From: DATKRB01 sp963794215
Lineage (GTDB): Bacteria > Actinomycetota > Acidimicrobiia > Acidimicrobiales > RAAP-2
NCBI GenBank assembly: GCA_963794215.1
Contig: CAWCCQ010000003.1
Span: 62,001-126,000, forward strand
DNA: 64,000 nt
Reading direction: 5' to 3'
Shown here: in pieces, positions 31,635-41,110 of the stretch
Layout of the letters: the number at the start of each line of letters is the position of its first letter
Position numbering within the stretch: the stretch's first letter is position 1
The notes under the pieces: model-generated
Seen by the model: the letters and a program-made list of their open reading frames with translations, nothing else
Told to the model about the DNA's origin: nothing
Databases searched by the model: none
Position numbers and translations under genes: made by a program

Positions 31635-32354
31635 TCAGCGTGCCGCGTAGCGATCGAACCACTCGAGGGTGCGGCGCCAGCCGTCGGCCGCCGCCTCGGG
31701 GTTGAACACGGCCGGCCGGTCGTTGCAGTGGAAGCCGTGTTCGGCGTCGGGGTAGCGAACGATCTCGGTGTCCACGTCCAGATCCGCCGTCGCCACGCGT
31801 AGCGCCTCGACTTGCTCGACGGGAATGCCACTGTCCCGGTCGCCGAACAAGCCTAGCCACGGCGTCTGGAGCCGGGGCGCGAGCTCGCCGATCGGCGGGA
31901 GCCCGAAGCGGCCCTCGATCAACCCGCCGCCGTAGAAGGTCGCCGCCGCCCCGAGCGGCTGGAGGGTACCGGCGAAGAACGTGACCGTCCCGCCCATACA
32001 GAAGCCGACCACTGCGACGTTGCTCGCGTCGAGCCCTGCCGAGGCGAAGTGGTCGATGGCCGCGCGTAGGTCGACGGCGAGCCCGTCAGCCGACAGCAGC
32101 CCCATAAGGGGCATCACGGCGGGGATGTCGTCGTAGGCCACGACGGGTGAGCCCTGGCGATGGAAGAAGGCCGGCGCCAGCGCGTGCCAACCCTCGGCGG
32201 CGAACCGGCGGGCCACCTCTTCGATGTGGTCGGTGACCCCGAATGCCTCCTGCACGACGATCACGCCGCCTTTGACCTCGCCGTCGGGCCGAGCCTCGTA
32301 GGTGGGCATAGGGCCGTCCTGGGTGGAGAGCGTGAGCGTCATGCTGGTGGTCAT
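31635..32354 (-). CDS. Dienelactone hydrolase family protein
   Basis: 239 residues. The nucleophile is Cys in GFCMGG, the acid is in GDRDSGIPVEQ and the His is in DAEHGFHCNDRPAVFN, the complete triad. EAFGVTDHIEEVARRFAAEG and HALAPAFFHRQG are typical of the carboxymethylenebutenolidase subgroup. It could hydrolyse a dienelactone or another small ester. The ATG at 32354 is chosen; a second ATG at 32342 is in frame. It is convergent with the KdpD N-terminal gene and divergent from the K+ channel gene. Confidence 0.9.
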   Translation of the reverse strand: MTTSMTLTLSTQDGPMPTYEARPDGEVKGGVIVVQEAFGVTDHIEEVARRFAAEGWHALAPAFFHRQGSPVVAYDDIPAVMPLMGLLSADGLAVDLRAAIDHFASAGLDASNVAVVGFCMGGTVTFFAGTLQPLGAAATFYGGGLIEGRFGLPPIGELAPRLQTPWLGLFGDRDSGIPVEQVEALRVATADLDVDTEIVRYPDAEHGFHCNDRPAVFNPEAAADGWRRTLEWFDRYAAR

Positions 32355-32445
32355 CGGGCCTCCCGGGTCGACGTGCAGAGCGAGCCTGGCCGAGAATTCA
32401 CGTGTCGGCAACCCGGCGGCGTTCCGTCGGCGCCACCATGACGGG

Positions 32446-34282
32446 GTGCCGAGCGTCGATCCACGCCAGCTCATCGGGCACGTCATCGTCTGCGGCCTGG
32501 CCGGGGTCGGCTTCCGCACGGTCGAGCAGCTGCATCTGGCGGCGGTCCCCGTGGTGGTGGTCGACGACGACCCTGACCCCCGGCTGGCGCGCGTGGTGCA
32601 GGGGTGGGGAGTTCCCCACATCCATGGCGACCCCCGCCTCGGCGACGGTCTGCAGGCCGCCGGACTCGACGGCGCGGTGGCGGTGGTCTGCACGGCGGCC
32701 GACGACCTGCACGCCCTCGAGACCGCGTTGCGGGCGCGGGAGCTACGCCCCGGGGTCCGGGTGGTCGCCCAGTTGGCCAACCCCTCGGTCGGCCAGGCGC
32801 TGCGCCGGGTCACCGACGAACAAAGCGTCCTGGACGTGGCCGCGCTCGCCGCGCCGTCGTTCGTCGAGGCCTGCGTGGGCAGCCCATCGCATCCGCTCGA
32901 CCTCGACGGCGTGCTGTTCTCGGTGGTGGAGCTCGAGGTGGAGCCCGACGTCGGGACGCCGTCGGGCCCCCACGCCACCTTTCGCGGTCGCTTCGGCGAC
33001 CTGGCCCCCGTCGCCGTCGTCCCCGGCGACGGATCGGACATGGCGCTGTGCCCCGGACGCGACCACCCCATCGCGCCGGGCGATCGGGTGGCCGTGCTCG
33101 GTACGCCGGCCGAGCTGGGTCGGGCAGACATCGATCCTGCCCAGCTTGGGCGGCCACCGGCCCCCCCGGGCATCGGCAGCCTGCTGCGGGCGCGTCGGCG
33201 GGTGGCCGCCGCCTTCAAGGGCAGCGACCGGGCGCTCGTGTTCGTGTTGGGCGCCTTGGGGCTCCTCGTACTGACCGCCGTCGTGGTGTTGCGGTTCTCG
33301 TACCATTCGGGCGCGCACCCCGGCGGCCACATCTCATGGCTCGACGCCGTCTACTTCACTGTGGTCACCATCGCCACCGTCGGCTACGGCGACTACTCGT
33401 TCGCAAGCCAGTCGCCTTGGCTCGAGTTCTTCGGCATCGCGTTAATCGCGCTCGGGGTCGCCCTTGTCACCACCTCCTTCGCCTTGTTCACCAACCTCTT
33501 GGTGAGCCGGCGCATCGAGCAGACGCTGGGGCGTCGCCAGGTGCCCGGCATGCGGGGACATGTGGTGGTCGTCGGCCTCGGATCGGTCGGGATCGCGGTG
33601 GTCGAGGGACTGCTGGCCGAGGGGCGGCGCGTCGTGGTGGTCGAGCGTGACGACTCGAACCGCTACCTCGCGGGCCCGGGCCCTCGACGTGCCGGTGGTG
33701 ATCGCCGACGCCACCCAACGCCAGACCCATCAGACGGTCAATCTGGTCGACGCGTCCGCTGTCGCCATCTTGACCAGCGACGACCTCACCAACATCGAGA
33801 CCGGGTTGGCCGTGCGCGAGTCGCTCGGGGAGCGTTGGGAAGCCGTGCCGGTGGTCATCCGGGTCTTCGACCGCAATTTGGGGCGCATGATGGAGTCGGG
33901 CTTCGGATTCCGTCACGTCCGTTCCACCTCGGCCCTCGCGGCACCCTGGTTCGTCGGCTCGGCCCTCGGGCTCCACGTGCTGGGCACCTTCTACGTCGAG
34001 CAGCAGCCGTTCTTGGTGGCCCGGCTGACCGTCGCTGCCGGCGGAGGGCTCGAGGGGCTGGCCATGCAGGACCTCTCGTCTCGGACCCGGGTCGTCGCCC
34101 TGCGCCGGGCCGACACCAAGGGTGCGCTCGAGCACCCGCCGCGGCGCGGCACGCGATTCGCCCCCGGCGATCAGGCCTACCTGCTCGGGCCCTACGAGGA
34201 GTTGTTGGGGGTCCTGCGCCGGGACCAGCCGATAAGCGACCCGATGGCCGACGCTCTCGGTGACCCCGTCGGCTCCCCGTAG
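32446..34282 (+). CDS. Potassium channel with RCK/TrkA-N domains on both sides of the pore, frameshifted
   Basis: About 612 residues after repair. Residues 10-150 form a Rossmann RCK domain (HVIVCGLAGVGFRTVEQL). Two membrane helices near 265 and 325 flank the pore with the K+ filter TIATVGYGDYSFA (about residue 310). A second RCK domain follows (HVVVVGLGSVGIAVVEGLLA) and a C-terminal TrkA-C-like part. The frame changes near 33680: DDSNRYLA is followed in another frame by RALDVPVVIADATQRQTHQT. Double-RCK two-TM channels gate K+ flow in response to nucleotides or ions. The GTG start is tentative. It lies next to the kdp signalling genes. Confidence 0.85.
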
Positions 34283-34310
34283 CGCCCCGGGACTCCCGAC
34301 GGCTCGGGCG

Positions 34311-35774
34311 TCAGACCACCTCGTCGGGGCCTTGGAGGCTCGTGAGCCCGGGCACGGCGGCGTGCCCGGCGGCCACGACGAGGTGGGCGAGGGCCGTGGT
34401 CACCCCTTGGGCCATGGGAACGTGGAGGAACTCGTTGGGCCCGTGCGCGTTGGAGTGTGGTCCGAGCACCCCGGTCGCGACGAGTTGGGTCCCGGGAAAC
34501 CGGGCGCCCAGGGTGGCGAGGAACGGGATGGTGCCGCCTTCGCCGTAGGCTGAGGGTCCCCGACCAAAGGCGGCCTCCGAGGCCCGGCCCAACGCCGCGG
34601 CCAGCCAGGGGGCCGGGTCGGGTGCCACCCAGCCGTCGGCCGGGGTCTCGATCTCGACATGCACCCGAGCACCCTCGGGCGGATCGGACTCGAGCGCCCG
34701 GCGCAGCGCGCCGGCGGCGGTCGGGGCGTCGCAGCTGGGTGGGAGTCGGAGGGAGATCTTGGCCGTGGTGAACGGTCGCAGGACGTTCCCGCCGTCGCGC
34801 ACCGTGGGCACGCCGTCCATGCCGGTCAGCGCCAGGGCTGGGGACCAAGCCTTGGCGATGAGCCGGTCGGCGGCACTGTCGCCTCCGAGGCGCAGCCCGG
34901 GCACGGTCGGCAGGCTGGCCGTGGCCTCGTCGCCGAACTCCTCGGCGATGGCCGACAGGCTGGCGCGATGCGACTCGGGCACGCTGAGGGTCAACTCGGG
35001 CAGCAGGATCGTCCCGGTCGCCTCGTCTTCGACCCGGCTGAGCAGCGCGCGCAGCACGCGGAACGACGAGGGAACCACCCCGCCGGCCAGCCCGCTGTGG
35101 ACGCCTTCGTCGAGCACGTCGACCCGCACGGTGGCCACCAGGTTGCCCCGTAGGGAGGTCGTGGTCCAAAGCCGGTCGTAGGTGAGGCAGCCCGAGTCCA
35201 GACAGACGACGAGGTCGGGTTGTCCGAGGCGATCACCGAGCGCGTCGAGGTAGGTGGGCAGGTCGGGGCTCCCGCTCTCCTCGCTGGCCTCGATGAGCAC
35301 GTGCACCGACGGGCGCGCCAGGCCCCGAGCATCGAGGGTCTCGAGTGCGACGAGGGCAGCGAAGAGCGCGTAGCCGTCGTCGGCCGTCCCCCGGCCGTAG
35401 AGGCGCTCGTCCTGACGCACTGGCTCGTAGGGTCCGAGCCCGCTGCGCCACTCGCCCTGGGGTGGTTGCTTGTCCAGATGCCCGTAGACCACGACGTTGC
35501 CGGGGACAGTCCCGGGGGCGTGGACCAGGACCACCGGGGTCCGCCCCTCGCGTTCGACGATCTCGGCGCCCACTCCGTCGATCGCCCGGCTGGTACTCCA
35601 GTCGACCAGCAGCCGGGCCGCCCGGTGCAGCTCACCGTTGGCGCGCCAGTCGGGGTCGAAAGCGGGCGAGAGGCAGCGCACCCGGGTGTAGTCGCACAGG
35701 GTGGGCAGCACGGTGCGTTCCCACGCCTGGTCCACCGAGCCACGCAGGCCCTCGAGCGCGTCACCTGGTGGCAT
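34311..35774 (-). CDS. M20-family dipeptidase
   Basis: 487 residues. Metal-site motifs are VVYGHLDKQPP (His and Asp), GRGTADDGYALFAAL (Asp), EASEESGSPD (catalytic Glu-Glu) and HSNAHGPNEFLHV (last His and catalytic region). The dimerisation (lid) domain is in the middle (HSGLAGGVVPSSF, PTVRDGGNVLRPFT). It matches M20 dipeptidases of the CNDP type, which are zinc peptidases acting on dipeptides. The ATG at 35774 has GGAGGTG upstream. It is convergent with the K+ channel gene and divergent from the LLM oxidoreductase. Confidence 0.92.
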   Translation of the reverse strand: MPPGDALEGLRGSVDQAWERTVLPTLCDYTRVRCLSPAFDPDWRANGELHRAARLLVDWSTSRAIDGVGAEIVEREGRTPVVLVHAPGTVPGNVVVYGHLDKQPPQGEWRSGLGPYEPVRQDERLYGRGTADDGYALFAALVALETLDARGLARPSVHVLIEASEESGSPDLPTYLDALGDRLGQPDLVVCLDSGCLTYDRLWTTTSLRGNLVATVRVDVLDEGVHSGLAGGVVPSSFRVLRALLSRVEDEATGTILLPELTLSVPESHRASLSAIAEEFGDEATASLPTVPGLRLGGDSAADRLIAKAWSPALALTGMDGVPTVRDGGNVLRPFTTAKISLRLPPSCDAPTAAGALRRALESDPPEGARVHVEIETPADGWVAPDPAPWLAAALGRASEAAFGRGPSAYGEGGTIPFLATLGARFPGTQLVATGVLGPHSNAHGPNEFLHVPMAQGVTTALAHLVVAAGHAAVPGLTSLQGPDEVV

Positions 35775-35892
35775 CGGGCACCTCCATCTGGTCGCCTGGC
35801 GTCGCCGGGGCCGGCACGTCGGGTTGCGGCCCGCGACGCTACCGTCTCGCTTGGGCGGGAAGCAGCGCTCGGCACCGGGCGTTGAGCTGGCC

Positions 35893-36933
35893 ATGGACCG
35901 CACCCCGCTCTCAGTTCTCGACCTGGCCACGGTGACCGAAGGGTCGTCGCCGGCCCAAGCCCTGGCCGAGACCACCGAGATCGCCCGGGTCGTCGAGTCC
36001 CTTGGGTACCACCGACTGTGGGTTGCCGAGCACCACGGAATGCCGGCGGTGGCCAGCTCGGCGCCGGCCGTGCTCATCGCCCACCTGGCCGGTGCCACCT
36101 CGACGCTGCGGGTGGGCTCAGGCGGCGTGATGCTGCCCAACCACGTCCCGCTGGTGGTGGCGGAGCAGTTCGGCACCCTCGAGGCCCTCTATCCCCGCCG
36201 CATCGACCTGGGCATCGGCCGGGCCCCAGGCACCGATCAGTTGACCGCACGGGCGTTGCGGCGCTCGAACGACACGAGCGCCGACACCTTTCCCGACGAC
36301 CTGGTAGAGCTGCTCGGCTACTTCGTCGGTGCGCACGCGCACCCGCGGGCCATCCCGGGTGAGGGATACCTCCCCGAGGTGTGGCTCCTCGGCTCGAGCA
36401 TCTTCAGCGCGCACCTCGCCGGGCTGCTTGGTTTGCCCTTCGCCTTCGCCCACCACTTCAGTCCCCGGTACACCGAGCCGGCGGTCACCGAGTACCGATC
36501 GGCCTTCCGGTCCTCGTCGGTGCTCGAAGAACCCCACGTGATGATCGCGGTCAGCGTGCTCTGCGCGCCCGACGCCGACGAAGCCCTCTGGCTGGCCGGA
36601 CCCGCTCGGCTCGCCACCCTGCGGCTGCGCACCAACCGGCCCGGGCCGCTTCCCACCCCCGAGGAGGCGGCGGCCTACCGGTACTCGCCCGAGGAGCTCG
36701 AGGTCGTCGAGTCGACCGCGGCGTCGAGCATCGTGGGCGACCCTGCCACCGTTGGTGAAGGTCTCGCCGAGCTCCGGGAACGCACCGGGGCCGACGAGCT
36801 CATGATCACGTCCCGGGTGTTCGCCCAGCGTGACCGGATCCGGTCCTTCGAGCTGGTGGCCGAGCGTTGGGGGTTGCAGCCCCCGACCACCCCAGTTGGG
36901 GTGGCCTCGGGGCGCTCGGACCGCCTGACCTGA
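35893..36933 (+). CDS. LLM-class flavin-dependent oxidoreductase
   Basis: 346 residues, a luciferase-like TIM barrel: ARVVESLGYHRLWVAEHHGM, LRVGSGGVMLPNHVPLVVAE, QFGTLEALYPRRIDLGIGRA and PGTDQLTARALRR are signatures of the MsnO8-type subgroup. GDPATVGEGLAELRERTGAD is the usual C-terminal part. The cofactor would be FMN or F420; the substrate is unknown. ATG 35893 is used; an in-frame TTG at 35851 lies 5 nt after TACCGT and could be a leaderless start. Confidence 0.9.
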   Translation: MDRTPLSVLDLATVTEGSSPAQALAETTEIARVVESLGYHRLWVAEHHGMPAVASSAPAVLIAHLAGATSTLRVGSGGVMLPNHVPLVVAEQFGTLEALYPRRIDLGIGRAPGTDQLTARALRRSNDTSADTFPDDLVELLGYFVGAHAHPRAIPGEGYLPEVWLLGSSIFSAHLAGLLGLPFAFAHHFSPRYTEPAVTEYRSAFRSSSVLEEPHVMIAVSVLCAPDADEALWLAGPARLATLRLRTNRPGPLPTPEEAAAYRYSPEELEVVESTAASSIVGDPATVGEGLAELRERTGADELMITSRVFAQRDRIRSFELVAERWGLQPPTTPVGVASGRSDRLT

Positions 36934-37093
36934 CGGTCCCCATACCGCCGGGCAGCGTGGCAACGGCCATAGCAACCAGGTGGTGACGATCGCCCAACCC
37001 GCGGGTCCGTTACTGGCCCGAGTTCTTATGAAAAATGGATGGAGTGGGGTGTCAGCTCGTAGTTAGATCTTGGTGAGAGGGAGATTTGACACC

Positions 37094-37339
37094 ATGAGTA
37101 GCGACTGGATGCCCGAAGGCAAATGTAGGGACATGGCTCCCTCAATTTTTTTCCCGAGCGACGGGCTCGGGGTACAAGAAGCGCAACGGATCTGTGCCGA
37201 ATGCCCGGTGACCGAGGAGTGCCTCGAGTACGCCTTGGTGAACCGTATCGACCACGGGGTCTGGGGCGGACGATCCGAGCGCGAACGCCGCCGGCTCCAG
37301 CGTCGCCGGCGCACCGCCCTGGCGGCCGCCTCGCGCTGA
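37094..37339 (+). CDS. WhiB-family iron-sulfur transcription factor
   Basis: 81 residues. Four Cys in the WhiB arrangement: C in EGKCRDM, then ICAECPVTEEC (C-x2-C-x5-C). The turn DHGVWGG and the basic tail RSERERRRLQRRRR complete the family pattern. WhiB proteins bind a [4Fe-4S] cluster and act with the primary sigma factor on cell-division, redox or resistance genes; this family is confined to Actinomycetota and their phages. The upstream 70 bp are unusually AT-rich (GTTCTTATGAAAAATGGATG) and include GAGAGGGAG before the ATG. Confidence 0.95.
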   Translation: MSSDWMPEGKCRDMAPSIFFPSDGLGVQEAQRICAECPVTEECLEYALVNRIDHGVWGGRSERERRRLQRRRRTALAAASR

Positions 37340-37427
37340 GAGCGCCGATCGGCGCCTCGAGCACCGCTCGTCTTGACGCCGGGTAGTCCAGAGATCTCGG
37401 CCTAGGGGCCCTCGAGGCACAGCTGAC

Positions 37428-39116
37428 CTACAACACCGTTTGCGCTACCCAGGTCCCGAAGACCTCGCGCATGGCGTCGATGATCTCGCCGACCGTCGCG
37501 TACGCCGAGACGGCCCGTAGAACTGCCGGCATCAGGTTGAGCTCGGCGCGTGCCGCGTCGGCACGGACGGCGGCAAGGGCATCGGCGACAGCCCGGGAGT
37601 CGCGCCCTGCCTTCACCTTGGCCACGCGGTTCCGCTGGTCCACCTCGACCTCGTGGCCGATGGAATGAATCTCGGGGGCAGGCTCGGCGTCGTCCTCGAC
37701 GTAGCAGTTCACGCCCACCACGCTGCGGGTGCCGTTGCCTAGCCGCCGTTCGAAATCCGCCGACGCCTCGGCGATCTGCCCTTCGAACCATCCGTCCTCG
37801 ATGGCGCGGTAGACGCCCTCGAGCATGGATTCGCCGCCCAGGCCGTCGATATGGCCCAGAATCTCCTCAGCACGCCGCTCCATCTCGTCGGTCATCCACT
37901 CGACGTAGCCCGAGCCCCCGAGTGGGTCGGCGACGAGGGCGACGCCGGTCTCCTCGGCGATCATCTGCTGGGTGCGCAGCGCGATCCGCGCGGCGCGCTC
38001 GGTGGGCAGGGCCAGCGCCTCGTCATAGGCGTCGGTGTGGAGACTCTGGGTACCGCCGAAGACGGCAGCCAGCGCCTCGAGCGCGACGCGGGCGATGTTG
38101 ACCTCGGGCTGTTGCGCGGTCAATGAGACGCCCGCCGTCTGCGCATGGAACCGCAGCTGCATGGAGCGCTCGCTTTGGGCGCCGTAACGCGTTCTCATCC
38201 AGCGGGCCCAGATGCGGCGTGCCGCCCGGAACTTGCCGATCTCCTCGAAGAAATCGATGTGCGCGTCGAAGAAGAACGACAACCGGGGCGCCAGTTCGTC
38301 GATTGCCAGCCCCGACGCCAGGGCGGCTTCGACATAGGCGAAGCCGTTGGCCAGCGTGAACGCCAACTCCTGCGCGGCGGTGGAGCCCGCTTCGCGGATG
38401 TGGTACCCCGACACCGACACCGGATGCCATCGGGGCATCTCTGCGGCGCAGAACCGGATCAGGTCGACGACCAGCCGCATGCTGGGCCGGGGCGGGAAGA
38501 TGTACTCCTTTTGCGCCTGGTACTCCTTCAAGATGTCGTTCTGTACTGTGCCGCCGAGTGCCGAACGCGCTGCCCCGTTGCCTTCGGCGACCTTCACGTA
38601 CATGGCCATGAGGATCATGGCCGCCGAGTTCACCGTCATCGAGGTGCTCACCTGAGCGAGATCGATGCCCGCGAAGAGCTCCTCCATGTCAGCCAAGGTG
38701 TCGACCGCGACACCCCCCCTACCCACCTCACCGAGGGACATTGGATCGTCCGAGTCGCGACCCATCAGCGTCGGCAGATCGAAGGCGGTGGAGAGCCCGG
38801 TGCCCCCCGAGCGCAGGAGTTCTTTGAAGCGGGCGTTCGTGTCGCCCGGCGTGCCGAAGCCGGCGAACATCCGCATCGTCCATAGCTTCGAGCGGTACAT
38901 CGTGGGGTAGGGGCCACGGGTGTAGGGCCACTGGCCCGGAAGGGGCAGGTCAGCCTGGCCGTAAACAGGGGCCACCGGAACACCCGAGATCGTCACAGCC
39001 GGCACCTCGGGGGTCCGAGCATCGACCGCCGGTCGACCCCCGACACCATCGACCGCCGGTCCACCCCCGACACCATCGACCGCCGGTCGACCCGGGTCGC
39101 CCCTCGTCCTGCTCAT
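37428..39116 (-). CDS. Acyl-CoA mutase large subunit, isobutyryl-CoA-mutase-like
   Basis: 562 residues, the B12-dependent mutase TIM barrel without the cobalamin-binding domain. RSKLWTMRMFAGFGTPGDTN carries Phe where methylmalonyl-CoA mutase has its substrate Tyr, and NDILKEYQAQKEYIFPP has Gln where MCM has Arg; Phe/Gln is the IcmA combination. It likely interconverts isobutyryl- and n-butyryl-CoA (or a related branched acyl-CoA). It needs a separate small B12-binding subunit (IcmB), not seen in the window. The first 35 residues are a repeat-derived extension (PAVDGVGG). The ATG overlaps the VOC gene stop (ATGA); it is last in a four-gene operon. Confidence 0.88.
   Translation of the reverse strand: MSRTRGDPGRPAVDGVGGGPAVDGVGGRPAVDARTPEVPAVTISGVPVAPVYGQADLPLPGQWPYTRGPYPTMYRSKLWTMRMFAGFGTPGDTNARFKELLRSGGTGLSTAFDLPTLMGRDSDDPMSLGEVGRGGVAVDTLADMEELFAGIDLAQVSTSMTVNSAAMILMAMYVKVAEGNGAARSALGGTVQNDILKEYQAQKEYIFPPRPSMRLVVDLIRFCAAEMPRWHPVSVSGYHIREAGSTAAQELAFTLANGFAYVEAALASGLAIDELAPRLSFFFDAHIDFFEEIGKFRAARRIWARWMRTRYGAQSERSMQLRFHAQTAGVSLTAQQPEVNIARVALEALAAVFGGTQSLHTDAYDEALALPTERAARIALRTQQMIAEETGVALVADPLGGSGYVEWMTDEMERRAEEILGHIDGLGGESMLEGVYRAIEDGWFEGQIAEASADFERRLGNGTRSVVGVNCYVEDDAEPAPEIHSIGHEVEVDQRNRVAKVKAGRDSRAVADALAAVRADAARAELNLMPAVLRAVSAYATVGEIIDAMREVFGTWVAQTVL
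39021..39095. repeat. 27-bp tandem repeat in the mutase N-terminal region
   Basis: Nearly three copies with period 27 (starts 39021, 39048, 39075) of a unit beginning ATCGACCGCCGGTC. It encodes the 9-residue repeat GRPAVDGVG on the minus strand and lies just inside the mutase gene before the conserved domain. Confidence 0.85.
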
Positions 39117-39946
39117 CCGTCGCCGGCGGGTCGGGCATTGATCAGCTCGACTCGGAGCCCGCGCAGTGCCGCCGGATCGATGGTGACCAGCTCGGGTCGG
39201 TTGGGGTCCTCGACCACGCCGACCCTGAGCGCCGCCAAACGCTCGCACTCGCCACCAAGGTCACGCACTGCGATGCCGAAAGAGAAGATGCCCTCCCCGC
39301 GGCGCGCCAGGTGCGCGGCGAGATCGCTGGCGTCGTCGGTGGGCTGGGCGAGCACGACGTGCTGGCCCAGCGCGGAGTCGTCGAGCCCGAGACGTACCCC
39401 ACGGGACCCCGGCGGGTCGTCGATCACCTCCTCATGGTCGACGAAGCCGAAGATGGCCCGGTAATCGGCGAGCGCCTGATCGACATCCTCGACGGCCACT
39501 GTCAGACGGGCCAAGCCCAAGTAGCGGGCGTTGGTCCCCGGGCCGAGCAGCATGCCGTCGATCACCTGGTACAGCACGCCGTGGGTGTGACGAGGGCCGG
39601 CCCAGACCAGGCCCTGTCCCGCCCGACCGCGGTAGTCGACGCCGTTGGCGTCGAAAGCCGCCGTGGCATCGGCCACGTCGCCGACGTCGATGCTCATCCC
39701 GTAGAAGCCGTCGCCCGATCGGCCGAGGAACCGGTGGAGCTGCGAAGCCTCCCCCGAGGGCTCGACGACGCCCAAGAACCCGTCCCCGATGGCGAACTCG
39801 GCGTTGGAAAAGGCCGCGGCACCCTCACCCGATCCCTCGAGCATGCGCCCGGGGGTCAAGGCGAGCACCTCATGGATGACCGGGATCCACTGCGTGCGGT
39901 CGCCCACGGCGACGATGACGTGGTCGAGACGGCGGATCAGTGCCAC
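39113..39946 (-). CDS. Two-domain VOC-superfamily protein
   Basis: 277 residues. Two VOC modules: LDHVIVAVGDRTQWIPVIHE with FLGVVEPSGEASQLHRFLGR, and LARLTVAVEDVDQALADYRA with AIFGFVDHEE and GIFSFGIAVRDLGGECERLA. The size and duplicated layout suggest a glyoxalase-like dioxygenase or an epimerase-like enzyme. In this operon an acyl-CoA-related isomerase is conceivable, but methylmalonyl-CoA epimerases are about half this length. The GTG start is 3 bp after the acyl-CoA dehydrogenase stop, and the stop overlaps the mutase ATG. Confidence 0.8.
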   Translation of the reverse strand: MALIRRLDHVIVAVGDRTQWIPVIHEVLALTPGRMLEGSGEGAAAFSNAEFAIGDGFLGVVEPSGEASQLHRFLGRSGDGFYGMSIDVGDVADATAAFDANGVDYRGRAGQGLVWAGPRHTHGVLYQVIDGMLLGPGTNARYLGLARLTVAVEDVDQALADYRAIFGFVDHEEVIDDPPGSRGVRLGLDDSALGQHVVLAQPTDDASDLAAHLARRGEGIFSFGIAVRDLGGECERLAALRVGVVEDPNRPELVTIDPAALRGLRVELINARPAGDG

Positions 39947-39949
39947 GGG

Positions 39950-41093
39950 CTATGCCCGGCCCGCCAACTCGCGGGCAACCTGCTCGTGGTGATAGCGGGC
40001 GTCGCCGAGGTTGTTCTCCCAGTACTTGGAGCGGCGGGAGAACAGGTTGAGGTCATGGTCGGCCATGAACCCGGCGCCGGCATGGACCTCGTGGGACTGG
40101 CGGTGCAGGTGCGCCGCTGCGGTCTTGCCCTGCGCGATGGCCATTGCCGCCTCGCGGGCGAAGGGCATGCCCGTCTCGATCCGGTAGGCGGCCTGCCGGG
40201 CGAGAAGGTCGACGCTGTGCACGTCGATCAGGATGTCGCTCACTAGGTACTGAACCGCCTGGTACTTGCCGATCGGGTTCCCGAACTGCTGGCGGTCCTT
40301 GGCGTACTGGGTGGTGAGCTCGAGCACGGCGGTTGCCGCGCCCACGATGGTGGCCGTCTGGAGCACGGCGGCCTTGGTCGCCGACACCGCCAACGGTGCC
40401 CACCCGTCACCGACCTCGCCCACGATGCTTTCGGGTGGCGCCACCACGTCGTCCAGCTCGAGTGCAAACAAGTCGCCGCCCGCGATGTTCGCCAGCGGCG
40501 ACGCGGTGATGCCCGGGGCGGTGGCATCGAGGAGGAACAATGTCACCCCGCCCGCACCCCGGCCGGGCGCCGTGCGCGCCGGACACAAGAAGTACTGCGC
40601 CGCGTCAGCCCAGCCCACGAGCAGCTTGGTTCCCCGCAGCACGTAGTCCGATCCGCGCCGGGTGGCCGCCAACGCGATGCCGCCGGGCCCGAACGATCCG
40701 CTCGCCTCCAGCAGGGCGGCACTCACGATGCAGCGCCCTTCGGCGATGGCGGGGAGCACCGTCGTCTTCAGCGCGTCGGATTCCGATCGCCGCCACGACG
40801 TCGGCGGCCAAAGCGACCGTATCGAGATGCGGGGAGGGCACGAGGAACCGGCCGAACTCCTCGTAGAGCGCGTAGAGCGAGAGGAAGCTCCCTGCGGACC
40901 CTCCAAGATCTTCGGGGAGCCCAAGACCGAGCCATCCACGCTCGGCCATCTCGTGCCACAGGTCGGGCTGGTAGCCGACCCCGTCGGTCTCGAGCGCTCG
41001 GACGACATCGATCGGGCATCGCTGCGCGAAGAGCGCGTGAGCCGCCTGTTGGAGCTCGAGCTCCTGGGTGTCGAGGGCAAAGTCGATGGTCAT
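39950..41093 (-). CDS. Acyl-CoA dehydrogenase family protein (second of a pair), frameshifted
   Basis: About 381 residues after repair. The N-terminus, TIDFALDTQELELQQAAHAL, then LGLGLPEDLGGSAG and YALYEEFGRFLVPSPHLDT, lies in one frame. From about 40785 the frame changes (DALKTTVLPAIAEGRCIVSA) and continues through RGTKLLVGWADAAQYFL and the C-terminal helices (QFGNPIGKYQAVQYLVSDI). The usual catalytic Glu position is not obvious, as in subunits that pair with a second ACAD. Adjacent ACAD genes in actinobacteria often encode a heterotetramer with a shared active site, which I suggest here with the gene just upstream. Confidence 0.85.
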
Positions 41094-41110
41094 TGGTTCT
41101 CCTTGGCCGG

